Positions 7,344-15,710 of a stretch of DNA of 50,836 nucleotides are shown here, piece by piece. Source of the stretch: Planctomycetaceae bacterium (GTDB taxonomy: Bacteria > Planctomycetota > Planctomycetia > Pirellulales > Pirellulaceae); contig PBTE01000115.1 of NCBI GenBank assembly GCA_002726515.1, positions 1-50,836 on the forward strand, written 5' to 3'. Positions within the stretch are counted from its first letter, which is position 1; each line of letters starts with the position of its first letter. A program made the position numbers and the translations under genes. Under the pieces are notes generated by a model. That model worked only from the letters and a program-made list of their open reading frames with translations. It ran no database searches and was not told the origin of the DNA.

Positions 7344-8765
7344 ATGACGAAAACGTTTCTTGTGATTTATCCGGACGGGATTCACGTCGGATCCGGGAAT
7401 CAACCCCGTCGGACCCGTTTATTTCAACGGATTTGGCTGTTGCTGATGCTCTGCGTGGTGTCAGTTCCGCTGCGTCCGGTCCGCTGTGTCTTTGGAGAAT
7501 CGGACCAGTCGGTGTCCCAGTACATGATTGTTACCACTGGCCGGGAACTACTGGTTGGCGCTTATGCAGATGCGCACACGCATTTTCTGACAAGGAAATT
7601 ACGCCCGTTGGGCTTGGATTGTGTCGGATCGATGAGCGTGGATGACAAGCAGGCGGACATTCAGGCGGCACTGCGATTTTCCACGGGCAAGGCGCCTTTG
7701 GTAATTGTAACGGGTGGTCTGGGGCCCACCCACAACGACATCACGCGCCAGGCGATTTCTCGGTTCACGAAAATTCCGCTCCACGAAGACGATAATCTGC
7801 TTCGGATATTGGAACACAGGTTCAAGGTAAGTCGCGACCAACTTGGCAGTAATCTAAGGCGGCAGGCACAAATACCGGGTCAAGGCACACACTTGAAGAA
7901 CGCTCACGGAACGGCGGCTGGGTTGGTATTTGAGTACGACCAGTCGGTGATCGTGGTATTACCGGGCCCGCCTCGTGAATTGCGACCGATGGTTCGTGAT
8001 GAACTGATTCCGTTCCTGCAACAGCGGTTTGGCGTTCGGTTGCCCGGCCCTACCTTGACGCTGCGATTCGTGGGAATCGGACAATCTCGCATTGTCAAAA
8101 TGCTCAAGGAACACGCCGAGTTAACTCCCAATATGATCCAATCCTCGCATTTTGAGCGTGGCCGTGTCGATTTCACTTTTGCCCTGCCGGAAAATACGCC
8201 CCGATTTCGATCGCAGTTGCAGGAGTTGAAGCAGTTGGTCATACGACACCTGGGTGACTACGTTTACGCGGTTGGCGACACGTCTCTGGAGGAGCACATC
8301 GTTTCGATGTTCGAGTCTCAGGGACAGACGCTTGCCATTGTCGAAGCGGGAACTGGTGGATTGGTGACCGCAGGGTTGAGTGAAGTCGACCAGGCGCGGG
8401 AAGTGCTCTCCGGGACCTTTGTGGCTCCCACGGTCGGCAAACTGCGACGCATGCTTAGTATTTCTGAAGAAGCCTGGAAGGCGTGCACTTCGAAGTCGCA
8501 AGAGTTGGAACTCCTGGCGACTACCGCGGTTGGTACAAACGGCAGTCAGTGCGTCCTGGTCGTAGGAGAAGCACGTCAAGACGCAAGTGGATTCCAGTAC
8601 CTGGAAATGGCGACCAAGTTGCCCCGGGCTCGTGTCGTCGTGCAGCGGGTTCACCTCGGTGGAAGCGGAAGCTTCGATCGCGACAGACTGGTCACACGAA
8701 TTCTGGATGGTTTGTGGCGTCATTGGCGAGAAATCTCGCCTGAAGAGAAAGGGGAAGCGAAATGA
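7344..8765 (+). CDS. CinA-like protein with N-terminal export/anchor segment
   Basis: 473 aa. A basic N-terminus (RRTRLFQR) and a hydrophobic stretch at ~30-45 (IWLLLMLCVVSVPL) suggest export or membrane anchoring, which ordinary cytosolic CinA lacks. Residues ~57-225 match the CinA/MoaB-like domain: YMIVTTGRELLVGAYADAHT, VIVTGGLGPTHNDITRQAIS, and VIVVLPGPPRELRPM. Residues ~310-460 align with the CinA C-terminal deamidase domain (LEEHIVSMFESQGQTLAIVEAGTGG), but the usual ESCTGG motif reads EAGTGG, so the Ser/Cys expected for nicotinamide-nucleotide amidase activity is missing. CinA enzymes hydrolyse ADP-ribose and deamidate NMN; this variant may do neither. The ribosome site before ATG 7344 is weak, so the true start could be slightly downstream. 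Confidence 0.8.
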   Translation: MTKTFLVIYPDGIHVGSGNQPRRTRLFQRIWLLLMLCVVSVPLRPVRCVFGESDQSVSQYMIVTTGRELLVGAYADAHTHFLTRKLRPLGLDCVGSMSVDDKQADIQAALRFSTGKAPLVIVTGGLGPTHNDITRQAISRFTKIPLHEDDNLLRILEHRFKVSRDQLGSNLRRQAQIPGQGTHLKNAHGTAAGLVFEYDQSVIVVLPGPPRELRPMVRDELIPFLQQRFGVRLPGPTLTLRFVGIGQSRIVKMLKEHAELTPNMIQSSHFERGRVDFTFALPENTPRFRSQLQELKQLVIRHLGDYVYAVGDTSLEEHIVSMFESQGQTLAIVEAGTGGLVTAGLSEVDQAREVLSGTFVAPTVGKLRRMLSISEEAWKACTSKSQELELLATTAVGTNGSQCVLVVGEARQDASGFQYLEMATKLPRARVVVQRVHLGGSGSFDRDRLVTRILDGLWRHWREISPEEKGEAK

Positions 8766-8852
8766 AGGCCAATAGGATCCACAGTCGGTGACAATTGCGA
8801 TTCATGAGACCGTTTTCATGGCGAAGTGATTCCGGGCTGTCATCACGTTACA

Positions 8853-10166
8853 CTACTGCCCCCAGCGAGACTCGTCCTCGAGGTCGGCCAATTCAAATCG
8901 AAAAAACGAAATGTCACCGTAGGACAGGCCGTTTTCACCGGCCGATTCCACTAACAGGCCAATCGTCCCGTCGGCCAAGCGGTGCATGGCGGAGTACCCG
9001 GCCATTTCGCGGGTGATGCGGACCGGCTGGATAAAGCTCTGGCCTTCGTCGTAACTGGTCCAGATCGTCAGGTCGTTGCGTGTCATCCCCAGGTCACCCT
9101 CGTCGTGTTCCCGTGCCAGAATGCGACCGATACCGCGTGGCGCAGAGAAAAGGATGCGATCCCGGTCGTGCCCTTCTCGCACAGCGGAGTAGCGAATCAT
9201 CGACGTATCGACACGCGTTATGACGAGGTCGTCCGGATGGTTGGGGCCCCACGTCTGGCCGCCGTCGCTGCTGAGAAACCGGCAGCGAAACAATCCCGAA
9301 GCTTGTCGGGCGTCCAGCAGCAATCTTCCATCGGTCAGTTCAACGATTTCATCCTCGTTGGCCGGAGGTCCCTCGGTGGCTTGGCCAAACTGCCAGGTAT
9401 CACCATGGTCGTCCGAATAAAAGACCAACGGTGCCCCGGTCGACTCTCCTTCCGGTGTGACCGAACCGCTACGTTTTGCAGGAATCACCAGTCGACCGTT
9501 GAGTGACTTGTTGTGATCCTGCCATTGGAGTTGAATACCGATTCCCGGCCCCGGTTCGATCATGTCCCAATAGAGTTTGTCACTGGTTTCGTGCGGTTCG
9601 TCCGGATAAATCATTTGTCGGCGATCCGACCACGTCTTTCCGTTGTCTGTACTCTTGCGAATCCACACGACCTGTTGTCCCAAAGCGGGGTCAGGATTTT
9701 GCCCATGAGTGGCCCTGTGCGGGCCAATATCCGCCCATTGCCCGTAGAACAGAAAGACTGCCCCCGTGATGGAGTCGACGACTGCTGTCGGGTCACCGTA
9801 ATCAACCAAACCTCCTCCGGGGCGAAAACCGGAATCCAGGACCACCATCGGTTCCCAGGTTTGCCCGTGATCGGTGCTGCGCCGTATGACGATGTCCATG
9901 GGTGCATTTGCTTCACAGGTTGGGTCATCTCCGTGTCCTCGGCGACCCTCGGCGAACGCCAGGACCGATCCGTCGGGAGCAACGATCAGGGATGGAATTC
10001 GAAAGCGGTGATATTGGTCGCGGGCGGTAATGTAGTTTTCCTGGGAAGAACCCACGAAGGGTATCGATACGGAAACGACCTTCGCGACGGCTTGCAGGCC
10101 GGTCGTGCAAATCAGCACCGACGTCAGGATAACGATGAGATGAAGTCTTGTATTGGATAACGGCAT
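8853..10166 (-). CDS. Exported sialidase (BNR/Asp-box propeller), copy 1
   Basis: 437 aa from ATG 10166, preferred over an in-frame start at 10226 because AAGGAG lies ten bases upstream and the length then equals its neighbour's. Residues 1-29 are a Sec signal peptide. The mature protein is a six-bladed exo-alpha-sialidase-like propeller: the RIP motif (HRFRIPSLIVAPDGSVLAFAEGRR) carries the first substrate-binding arginine, and five Asp boxes follow (STDHGQTW, STDNGKTW, SDDHGDTW, SSDGGQTW, SYDEGQSF). Acidic and arginine residues near DRILFSAPRGIGRI and the C-terminal blade fit the rest of the site. It should cleave terminal sialic acids or similar sugars outside the cytoplasm. It lies 153 bases downstream of a near-identical copy on the same strand; a TTGACA with no clear -10 lies in the gap. 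Confidence 0.9.
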   Translation of the reverse strand: MPLSNTRLHLIVILTSVLICTTGLQAVAKVVSVSIPFVGSSQENYITARDQYHRFRIPSLIVAPDGSVLAFAEGRRGHGDDPTCEANAPMDIVIRRSTDHGQTWEPMVVLDSGFRPGGGLVDYGDPTAVVDSITGAVFLFYGQWADIGPHRATHGQNPDPALGQQVVWIRKSTDNGKTWSDRRQMIYPDEPHETSDKLYWDMIEPGPGIGIQLQWQDHNKSLNGRLVIPAKRSGSVTPEGESTGAPLVFYSDDHGDTWQFGQATEGPPANEDEIVELTDGRLLLDARQASGLFRCRFLSSDGGQTWGPNHPDDLVITRVDTSMIRYSAVREGHDRDRILFSAPRGIGRILAREHDEGDLGMTRNDLTIWTSYDEGQSFIQPVRITREMAGYSAMHRLADGTIGLLVESAGENGLSYGDISFFRFELADLEDESRWGQ

Positions 10167-10319
10167 CTTCAAGTCACTCCTTAGTTGTTGGGGAAACTGC
10201 TTGTGCCGCGTCGAGTGTCGAGTCATCGAAACGGACCGTTAACTTTCTCGCCACTGAGTGTTGCCGAGGAGGGTGTTTTAGAGACATGTGTGTCAAAAAG
10301 GTTTGAGGACTGTTTTTTG

Positions 10320-11633
10320 CTACTTTCCCCAGCGAGACTCGTCCTCGAGATCGGTCAATTCAAATCGAAAAAACGAGATATCACCGTAGGCCAGGCCGTT
10401 TTCACCGGCCGATTCCACCAGCAGGCCAATCGTCCCGTCGGCCAGGCGGTGCATGGCGGAATACCCGGCCATTTCGCGGGTGATGCAAACCGGGTGGACA
10501 AAGCTCTGCCCTTCGTCGTAACTGGTCCAGATCGTCAGGTCGTTGCGTGTCAGACCGAGGTCACCCTCGTCGTGGTCCCTTGCCAGTATGCGACCAATGC
10601 CACGCGGGGAAGAGAACAGGATTCGATTCCGGTCGTGCCCTTCTCGCACAGCGGAGTAGCGAATCATCGATGCGTCAACACCTGTCAGGACGAGGTCGTC
10701 TGGTTGGTTGGGCCCCCACGTCCGGCCCCCGTCACTGCTGAGAAAGCGGGAGCGAAATGTTCCTGAATTCTGTCGCGCGTCCAGCAGCAATCGACCATCG
10801 TTCAGTTCAACGATCTCATCTTCGTTGGCCTGCCCTCCGTCGGGAGTTTTGCTGACCTGCCAGGTTTGACCATGATCGTCCGAATAGTAGACGAAGGGCG
10901 TTGCGGTCGCTTTGCCATCCACGGTGACGGAACCATCACGTTTTGCCGGAACGATCAATCGGCCGTTAAGTGACTTGTTGTGATCCTGCCATTTGAGTTG
11001 AATGCCGATTCCTGGGCCGGGTTCGGCGGCACGCCAATAAAGTTTGTCAGGGGTTTCGTGAGGCTCGTCTGGATAGATGATCTGCTCGCGATCCGACCAG
11101 GTCTTTCCATTGTCGGTGCTCTTACGAAACCAGACGATGTGATGACCCGAATCGGCTGCCGGATTTTGTCCATTGATACATGTATTTGGACCAATATCGG
11201 GTACCTGGCCGTAAAGCAGAATGATAGTTCCCGAGATGAAATCCACGACGGGAGTCGGGTCTCCGTAATCCACCAGGCTGCCGTCGGGGCGAAAACCGGA
11301 ATCCACGACCTCCAGTGGACCCCAGGTGTCACCGTGATCCGTGCTGCGGCGCATGACGATATCGATAGGTGCATTTTCGTTGCATCGTGGATCACCTCCG
11401 TCTCCCCGGCGACCCTCCGCGAACGCCAGGACCGACCCGTCGGGCGCAACGATGAGGCTGGGAATTCGAAAGCGATGGTATTGATCCTTGGCGGTAATGT
11501 AGTTTTTCTGGGAAGAACCTAGGAAAGGTATGGACGAGGAAAGAACCTTCGCGACGGCTTGCAGGTTCGAGGTGCCGATCAGCGCTGACGTCAGAAGAAC
11601 GACGTGGCGGAGTCGAGTGTTGGATAACGACAT
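10320..11633 (-). CDS. Exported sialidase (BNR/Asp-box propeller), copy 2
   Basis: 437 aa, ATG 11633 with AAAGGAA upstream. The domain layout is the same as copy 1: signal peptide, RIP motif (HRFRIPSLIVAPDGSVLAF), and five Asp boxes (STDHGDTW, STDNGKTW, SDDHGQTW, SSDGGRTW, SYDEGQSF). The two proteins match along their whole length with scattered substitutions; at DNA level I count about 11 differences in the first ~160 bases of the 3' ends. This marks a fairly recent tandem duplication. A strong promoter at 11710-11738 drives this copy and probably both. Differences such as VDGKAT against PEGEST near the middle could shift substrate preference, but that is speculation. Confidence 0.9.
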   Translation of the reverse strand: MSLSNTRLRHVVLLTSALIGTSNLQAVAKVLSSSIPFLGSSQKNYITAKDQYHRFRIPSLIVAPDGSVLAFAEGRRGDGGDPRCNENAPIDIVMRRSTDHGDTWGPLEVVDSGFRPDGSLVDYGDPTPVVDFISGTIILLYGQVPDIGPNTCINGQNPAADSGHHIVWFRKSTDNGKTWSDREQIIYPDEPHETPDKLYWRAAEPGPGIGIQLKWQDHNKSLNGRLIVPAKRDGSVTVDGKATATPFVYYSDDHGQTWQVSKTPDGGQANEDEIVELNDGRLLLDARQNSGTFRSRFLSSDGGRTWGPNQPDDLVLTGVDASMIRYSAVREGHDRNRILFSSPRGIGRILARDHDEGDLGLTRNDLTIWTSYDEGQSFVHPVCITREMAGYSAMHRLADGTIGLLVESAGENGLAYGDISFFRFELTDLEDESRWGK

Positions 11634-11709
11634 GTGAATTCCGGTTCCTTTCTAATCCCTGGGTGAGCATTCGAAAACGTAGTCAGAGCAGTGTTGAATT
11701 CTCGTGCCG

Positions 11710-11738
11710 AGTATAAAGGCGCCGAAACAGACAGTCAA
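11710..11738 (-). promoter_or_regulatory. Sigma-70-type promoter for the sialidase pair
   Basis: On the minus strand TTGACT (11738-11733) and TATACT (11715-11710) are separated by 17 bases. Both boxes differ from consensus by one base. The predicted start lies about 70 bases upstream of ATG 11633. The rest of 11634-12023 shows no gene. Confidence 0.75.
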
Positions 11739-12023
11739 ATTCAGGTCCAGTGTTCTCAATGATTCAATTGCCAAAACCAAGGCCTCGAGACCAGACCTTC
11801 ACGAAGGAAGTAGCCGGTGCCGAAACGTGTTTCGACATACCAAAAGGGCTGACCAACGCAGCTGAGACCGAGACTCGCTGACTGCGTGTCAGCCGCCGTG
11901 TTCTTGACGTGACGGGAAAATCACTGGTGTTGAATGTCGGCAAAAGTGGGTTGCCAGCGTGCTGGACCCGAAGAGGAACCTCCGGTCGGTTTTTTGGCCG
12001 AATTGCCTTCCCATAACAGACAC

Positions 12024-12055
12024 AAAAAATCCCCGAGCCTCCAGGAGGTCCGGGG
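12024..12055 (-). terminator. Intrinsic terminator downstream of tRNA-fMet
   Basis: On the minus strand a GC-rich hairpin (CCCCGGACCTCC / GGAGGCTCGGGG, two internal mismatches) is followed by ATTTTTT. It lies about 50 bases after the 3' end of the tRNA gene and fits the tRNA transcript end. Confidence 0.75.
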
Positions 12056-12102
12056 AAATACGAGCCGCTTCAAGGTGGTGGCCATGCTCGAAAATGGCCA
12101 AG

Positions 12103-12176
<74 letters not shown>

Positions 12177-12190
12177 TCATGCGTTCCGAC

Positions 12191-12218
12191 ATTTTAACCC
12201 AGGTGAGATTGACGTCGA
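12191..12218 (-). promoter_or_regulatory. Probable promoter of tRNA-fMet
   Basis: On the minus strand TCGACG (12218-12213) and TAAAAT (12196-12191) are 16 bases apart, placing the start a few bases before the tRNA 5' end. A perfect TATAAT also occurs at 12299-12294 but without a good -35 box. The remainder of 12177-12600 shows no gene. Confidence 0.4.
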
Positions 12219-12600
12219 GGGGCGTTCTGCCAGATTTTAGCCATTGGCCATGGAAAATTCGATCGAACGAGGTCCATTATTTCTAATTCCATTATTATAC
12301 CTGTTGTGGCGGTTGTAGTCCCGGCCAGTTAATCATGACCGATTCAACTAATCCGATAAATCCGTGCTGCAACCTGTTCCTGCAAAACGGCTTTTTGCTT
12401 GCCGCTGATCTGCGCGACTGGTACACTTAACTGGACGAGTAACTTGACTGATCAGAGAAGAGAGCACCTCTGGATCATGGTTGCCAGGCACACCCGTTGC
12501 CTTTTGTCCTGTTTTGTGGCGCAACGAGTTTTCTTCGAGGAGACGGGTCGGAACCGCTGCTTGTCCGACTTGGAACAACCACAAAGGGGCTTTGTGCAGG

Positions 12601-14298
12601 ATGACTCAGATGTCATTTCCGGATTCCTTTCCACCAGATCGCAGTGAATTGTCTGCGGCCTCTGTCGATTGTGGTGCAGCGGGTGAGCCGCCTGCAGACG
12701 GTAATCCGTCGAGTCCACCGCAGCCTGTGCCAACGGATCAGCCAGGTTACCCCGTGGGAACCATGCCCGACTCCCGGTTTTCCTCCGGGAGCGACCCGCC
12801 CTCCGAACGATACCCGGTTGAAAACCTGGAATTTGTCAGCGATAGAGGTAACTCAGTGACCGGATCAGGCGCCGGTTCCTTACTTCTGCCCGTCGGATCG
12901 GGGGGCGAAGAGGTGGACCTGGGTCCAGAATCGGTCCCCCTTCTGGCCCTCAATAATGCTCCGCCGTGGCTCTGTAGCATGGTGCTTCACATGCTGCTGG
13001 TAATTGGCGCCGGCCTCCTTGTTTTTCCCGTCATCGTTGAGCGACAACTGGTGCTCGACATCACCTACGAGGAGAAGGGTGACCAACTGGAGGAAATTTT
13101 TGATGAGGTTGCACCGATCACAATCGAAGATTTCGTAAAGCCTACAAACACACCACAAAATTTGGAGTTGGTGACTGAACCTCTGGCGAGTCCTCAAGAG
13201 GTCGAGTTGCATCAACAGGCCAACCTCTCGGCGGCCGAAACATCCATGCCGGCAGTGGGGTTGGCCTTGAAAGGCCGGGAGGAGGGGATGAAAAAGGCCC
13301 TGTTGACAGCTTACGGAGGCACACCCGGTACAGAGGCTGCAGTCAGCAGGGCGTTGGAATGGTTTAAAAGGAATCAGAGGCCTGACGGATCCTGGAGTTT
13401 GGTGGGACCTTATCAGAATGGAGGCATTTCAGAAAATCGCCTGGCGGCCACCGCCATGGCCCTGTTGGCATTTCAGGGTGCGGGCCATACCCATCTGCAG
13501 GGCAACTACTCCAACGTGGTGCGGAAAGGGTGGTATGCGTTGTTGGGTTTTCAGAAAGAAGACGGGGATTTCTGGCAGGAAGGGAGCGGCCATCACCGCC
13601 TGTACAGCCAGGCCCAGGCGACGATCGCAATATGTGAATTGTACGGGATGACGCACGACCAACAGTACCGGGACCCTGCTCAACGGGCCATCAACTACGC
13701 CATCGAGATTCAGGATCGTGCGGGTGGCTGGAGGTATCGTCCCCGCGGCGGTTCTGACACGTCTGTCACAGGTTGGTTTGTGATGGCCCTGCAAAGTGCA
13801 CGTATGGCCGATTTAGAGGTGGATCCCAAGGCGTTGGAGAAGGTTTCCCTGTACCTCGATTCGGCAGCCAACCTGCGCGGAGCCCGTTACGGTTACCTGC
13901 CTGAGGCAGCGAGTGACGAAGTGATGACGGCAGAAGGTCTGCTTTGCAGGCAGTATCTGGGTTGGCGGCGGGACGATCGTCGCTTGAAGTCGGGAGTGGA
14001 ATACCTGAGCGTGCATCCGATCGACTTTCAGAATCGCAACGTCTACTACTGGTATTATGCGACGCAAGTACTCCATCATATGGACGACGAACACTGGGAT
14101 CGCTGGAATGACCGGATGCGAGTCGAACTACCCAGGCATCAGGAGCAGGGCGGCAGGGAGAAAGGGAGTTGGTCTCCAGTCGGGGACCGTTGGGGAGCCC
14201 AGGGTGGACGACTCTACACGACGGCTTTGAGTACTTACATGCTGGAGGTCTACTATCGGCACTTGCCGATTTACGCCGGCGCTTTTGATTCATCCTAG
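12601..14298 (+). CDS. Membrane-anchored prenyltransferase/squalene-oxidase-repeat protein
   Basis: 565 aa from ATG 12601; the ribosome site is weak (AGG directly before, AAAGGGG further up) and an in-frame ATG at 12481 also exists. Residues 1-115 are a Pro/Ser/Gly-rich hydrophilic region, then one membrane helix (~117-140, WLCSMVLHMLLVIGAGLLVF). A linker leads to an alpha/alpha barrel of squalene-cyclase-type repeats from ~235: ALEWFKRNQRPDGSWSL, GWYALLGFQKEDGDFW, AINYAIEIQDRAGGWRY and VEYLSVHP. The catalytic DxDD motif of hopene cyclases is not evident, so terpene cyclisation is unlikely. Related proteins are frequent in planctomycetes, and their role is unknown. Confidence 0.8.
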   Translation: MTQMSFPDSFPPDRSELSAASVDCGAAGEPPADGNPSSPPQPVPTDQPGYPVGTMPDSRFSSGSDPPSERYPVENLEFVSDRGNSVTGSGAGSLLLPVGSGGEEVDLGPESVPLLALNNAPPWLCSMVLHMLLVIGAGLLVFPVIVERQLVLDITYEEKGDQLEEIFDEVAPITIEDFVKPTNTPQNLELVTEPLASPQEVELHQQANLSAAETSMPAVGLALKGREEGMKKALLTAYGGTPGTEAAVSRALEWFKRNQRPDGSWSLVGPYQNGGISENRLAATAMALLAFQGAGHTHLQGNYSNVVRKGWYALLGFQKEDGDFWQEGSGHHRLYSQAQATIAICELYGMTHDQQYRDPAQRAINYAIEIQDRAGGWRYRPRGGSDTSVTGWFVMALQSARMADLEVDPKALEKVSLYLDSAANLRGARYGYLPEAASDEVMTAEGLLCRQYLGWRRDDRRLKSGVEYLSVHPIDFQNRNVYYWYYATQVLHHMDDEHWDRWNDRMRVELPRHQEQGGREKGSWSPVGDRWGAQGGRLYTTALSTYMLEVYYRHLPIYAGAFDSS

Positions 14299-14381
14299 TC
14301 GTCACCGGGAGTCCTGCGGCCCGCGCATGGGAAGCTTTCTGTTCGCCGTGCAGGCCGGCAACGCAGCGACTTCACCTGCCA

Positions 14382-15290
14382 TCACTGCCGGCGGGCCAGC
14401 TTTTGAAATCGTTTGCCCAGGATTTCAGCCACGATGATGCTACCCTGTGAGTCAGTGGTCAGCATGTGCGGCAGTTGAAACTGGCCAGGTTGTGCACCCT
14501 CGCTACCCCACGAACCAATCACCCGTCCCCGGTCGTTGAGGCACAGCACTTTATTTGCCCGTCCGTCGGCGACGAATAAGTGTCCCTGGCTGTCATAGGC
14601 CAAGCCAAACGGCGCAAAACCTTCCCAGATTTCCAAGAGTTTCCCCCCGGAATCGAAGACTTGGATCCGGTCGTTCTCGCGGTCGCCCAGGATGACTCTG
14701 CCTCGGCTGTCCACCGTGATCGAGTGGGGCGTGTTGAACTGCCCGGGGCCGGTTCCCGCTTCTCCCCAGTGACTCAGATAGCCCCCGTTGGGTGTGAACT
14801 TCACGACACGATTGTTACCGTAGCCGTCAGAAACGTAGACTTCGCCTTGGGGCCCGAAGGCCACATCGGTTGGTTTATTGAACTCGTCGATCGCGTCCCC
14901 GGCTTGGCCGGCTTTTCCCCAGGCCATCAGGATGGTGCCATCCGAGTCGAACTTGAAAACCTGGTGGTTTTCGATGTCGGTCACCCAGACGTTGTCGTCC
15001 GAATCAATTCGTAGACCGTGGGCCGTCGCGATCACGTCGTCACCCCACGATCGCAGGTACTTGCCTTCTGCGTCGAGGCAGATGACCGGTTGTTTACCGC
15101 GGTGCAGTAGAAAAACTTCACCCTGGCTATTGACGCCGACGCCCGTGCAGGCGTCAAGTGTGATGGTATCCGGCAGTTGAATGAATTCCGGCACGGGTTT
15201 GAAATTCAATTCGTGGGTGTGGGCCCTTTCCAGAAGCGGCGCGGTGAGCAGACTTGCCAAGATCGTCAGGGTAAAAGAAAGGTATTTCAC
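14382..15290 (-). CDS. Exported NHL-repeat beta-propeller protein
   Basis: 302 aa with a signal peptide over residues 1-25 (YLSFTLTILASLLTAPLL). The rest is a six-bladed NHL propeller of the type seen in peptidyl-alpha-hydroxyglycine amidating lyase relatives. Repeats are clear: GLRIDSDDNVWVTDIENHQV, DVAFGPQGEVYVSDGYGNNR, SITVDSRGRVILGDREN, GLAYDSQGHLFVADGRANKV, and MLTTDSQGSIIVAE. Each blade carries the NHL core of 'D..G..yv.D..n.rv.vf'. Such proteins usually bind ligands or partners outside the cytoplasm, and true lyase activity cannot be assumed. It converges with the squalene-cyclase-like gene, leaving 83 bases between stops. Confidence 0.85.
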   Translation of the reverse strand: MKYLSFTLTILASLLTAPLLERAHTHELNFKPVPEFIQLPDTITLDACTGVGVNSQGEVFLLHRGKQPVICLDAEGKYLRSWGDDVIATAHGLRIDSDDNVWVTDIENHQVFKFDSDGTILMAWGKAGQAGDAIDEFNKPTDVAFGPQGEVYVSDGYGNNRVVKFTPNGGYLSHWGEAGTGPGQFNTPHSITVDSRGRVILGDRENDRIQVFDSGGKLLEIWEGFAPFGLAYDSQGHLFVADGRANKVLCLNDRGRVIGSWGSEGAQPGQFQLPHMLTTDSQGSIIVAEILGKRFQKLARRQ

Positions 15291-15345
15291 GGGTGTGTTC
15301 CTTCATTAAAGTTTTTTCAAGACTGCTGTTATCGTACCAGGAGTC

Positions 15346-15690
15346 ATGGAGAGGCTACAATCGGTCCGCACGATGATAAAGGGACTGGCGCAGTCGTTGG
15401 TCTCCTCCTGCCTTGTCGCCAGCGGTCTTGCTGGTCTTGCCGATGCTGGTCCGACGGGGGATTCCCGCAATTTCTCCGGCAAACCGTCGCGGGCGTTTCG
15501 TGTGACGGGTCCCCTGGCGTCGTTTTCGTTCACTCGCCAGAATATGTGGTCCCGGATGACTTTTTGTACTATGGCGGAAATCATCGGCCACCCGGATTTT
15601 CAAACGGTGGCTGACCGTAGATTGGCAAGGCGGTTCATGGACGGGCTGCGTACGTTCGATTTGAAATTTCAGCCGCATCACCGACTGTAA
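15346..15690 (+). CDS. Uncertain small exported protein upstream of the sugar kinase
   Basis: A 114-residue frame ends 20 bases before the kinase start, on the same strand. An internal ATG at 15373 would give a signal-like N-terminus (MIKGLAQSLVSSCLVASG ending LADA). The rest contains no known domain. AGGAG lies only two bases before ATG 15346, too close to be ideal. Competing frames overlap on the minus strand. It could be a real short gene in an operon with the kinase or a chance frame. Confidence 0.3.
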   Translation: MERLQSVRTMIKGLAQSLVSSCLVASGLAGLADAGPTGDSRNFSGKPSRAFRVTGPLASFSFTRQNMWSRMTFCTMAEIIGHPDFQTVADRRLARRFMDGLRTFDLKFQPHHRL

Positions 15691-15710
15691 TCGAAAGGCT
15701 TCCAAACACC

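Noticed and set aside
8825..8847. Weak hairpin between the CinA-like gene and the sialidase
   Set aside because: Five-base stem without a T-run.
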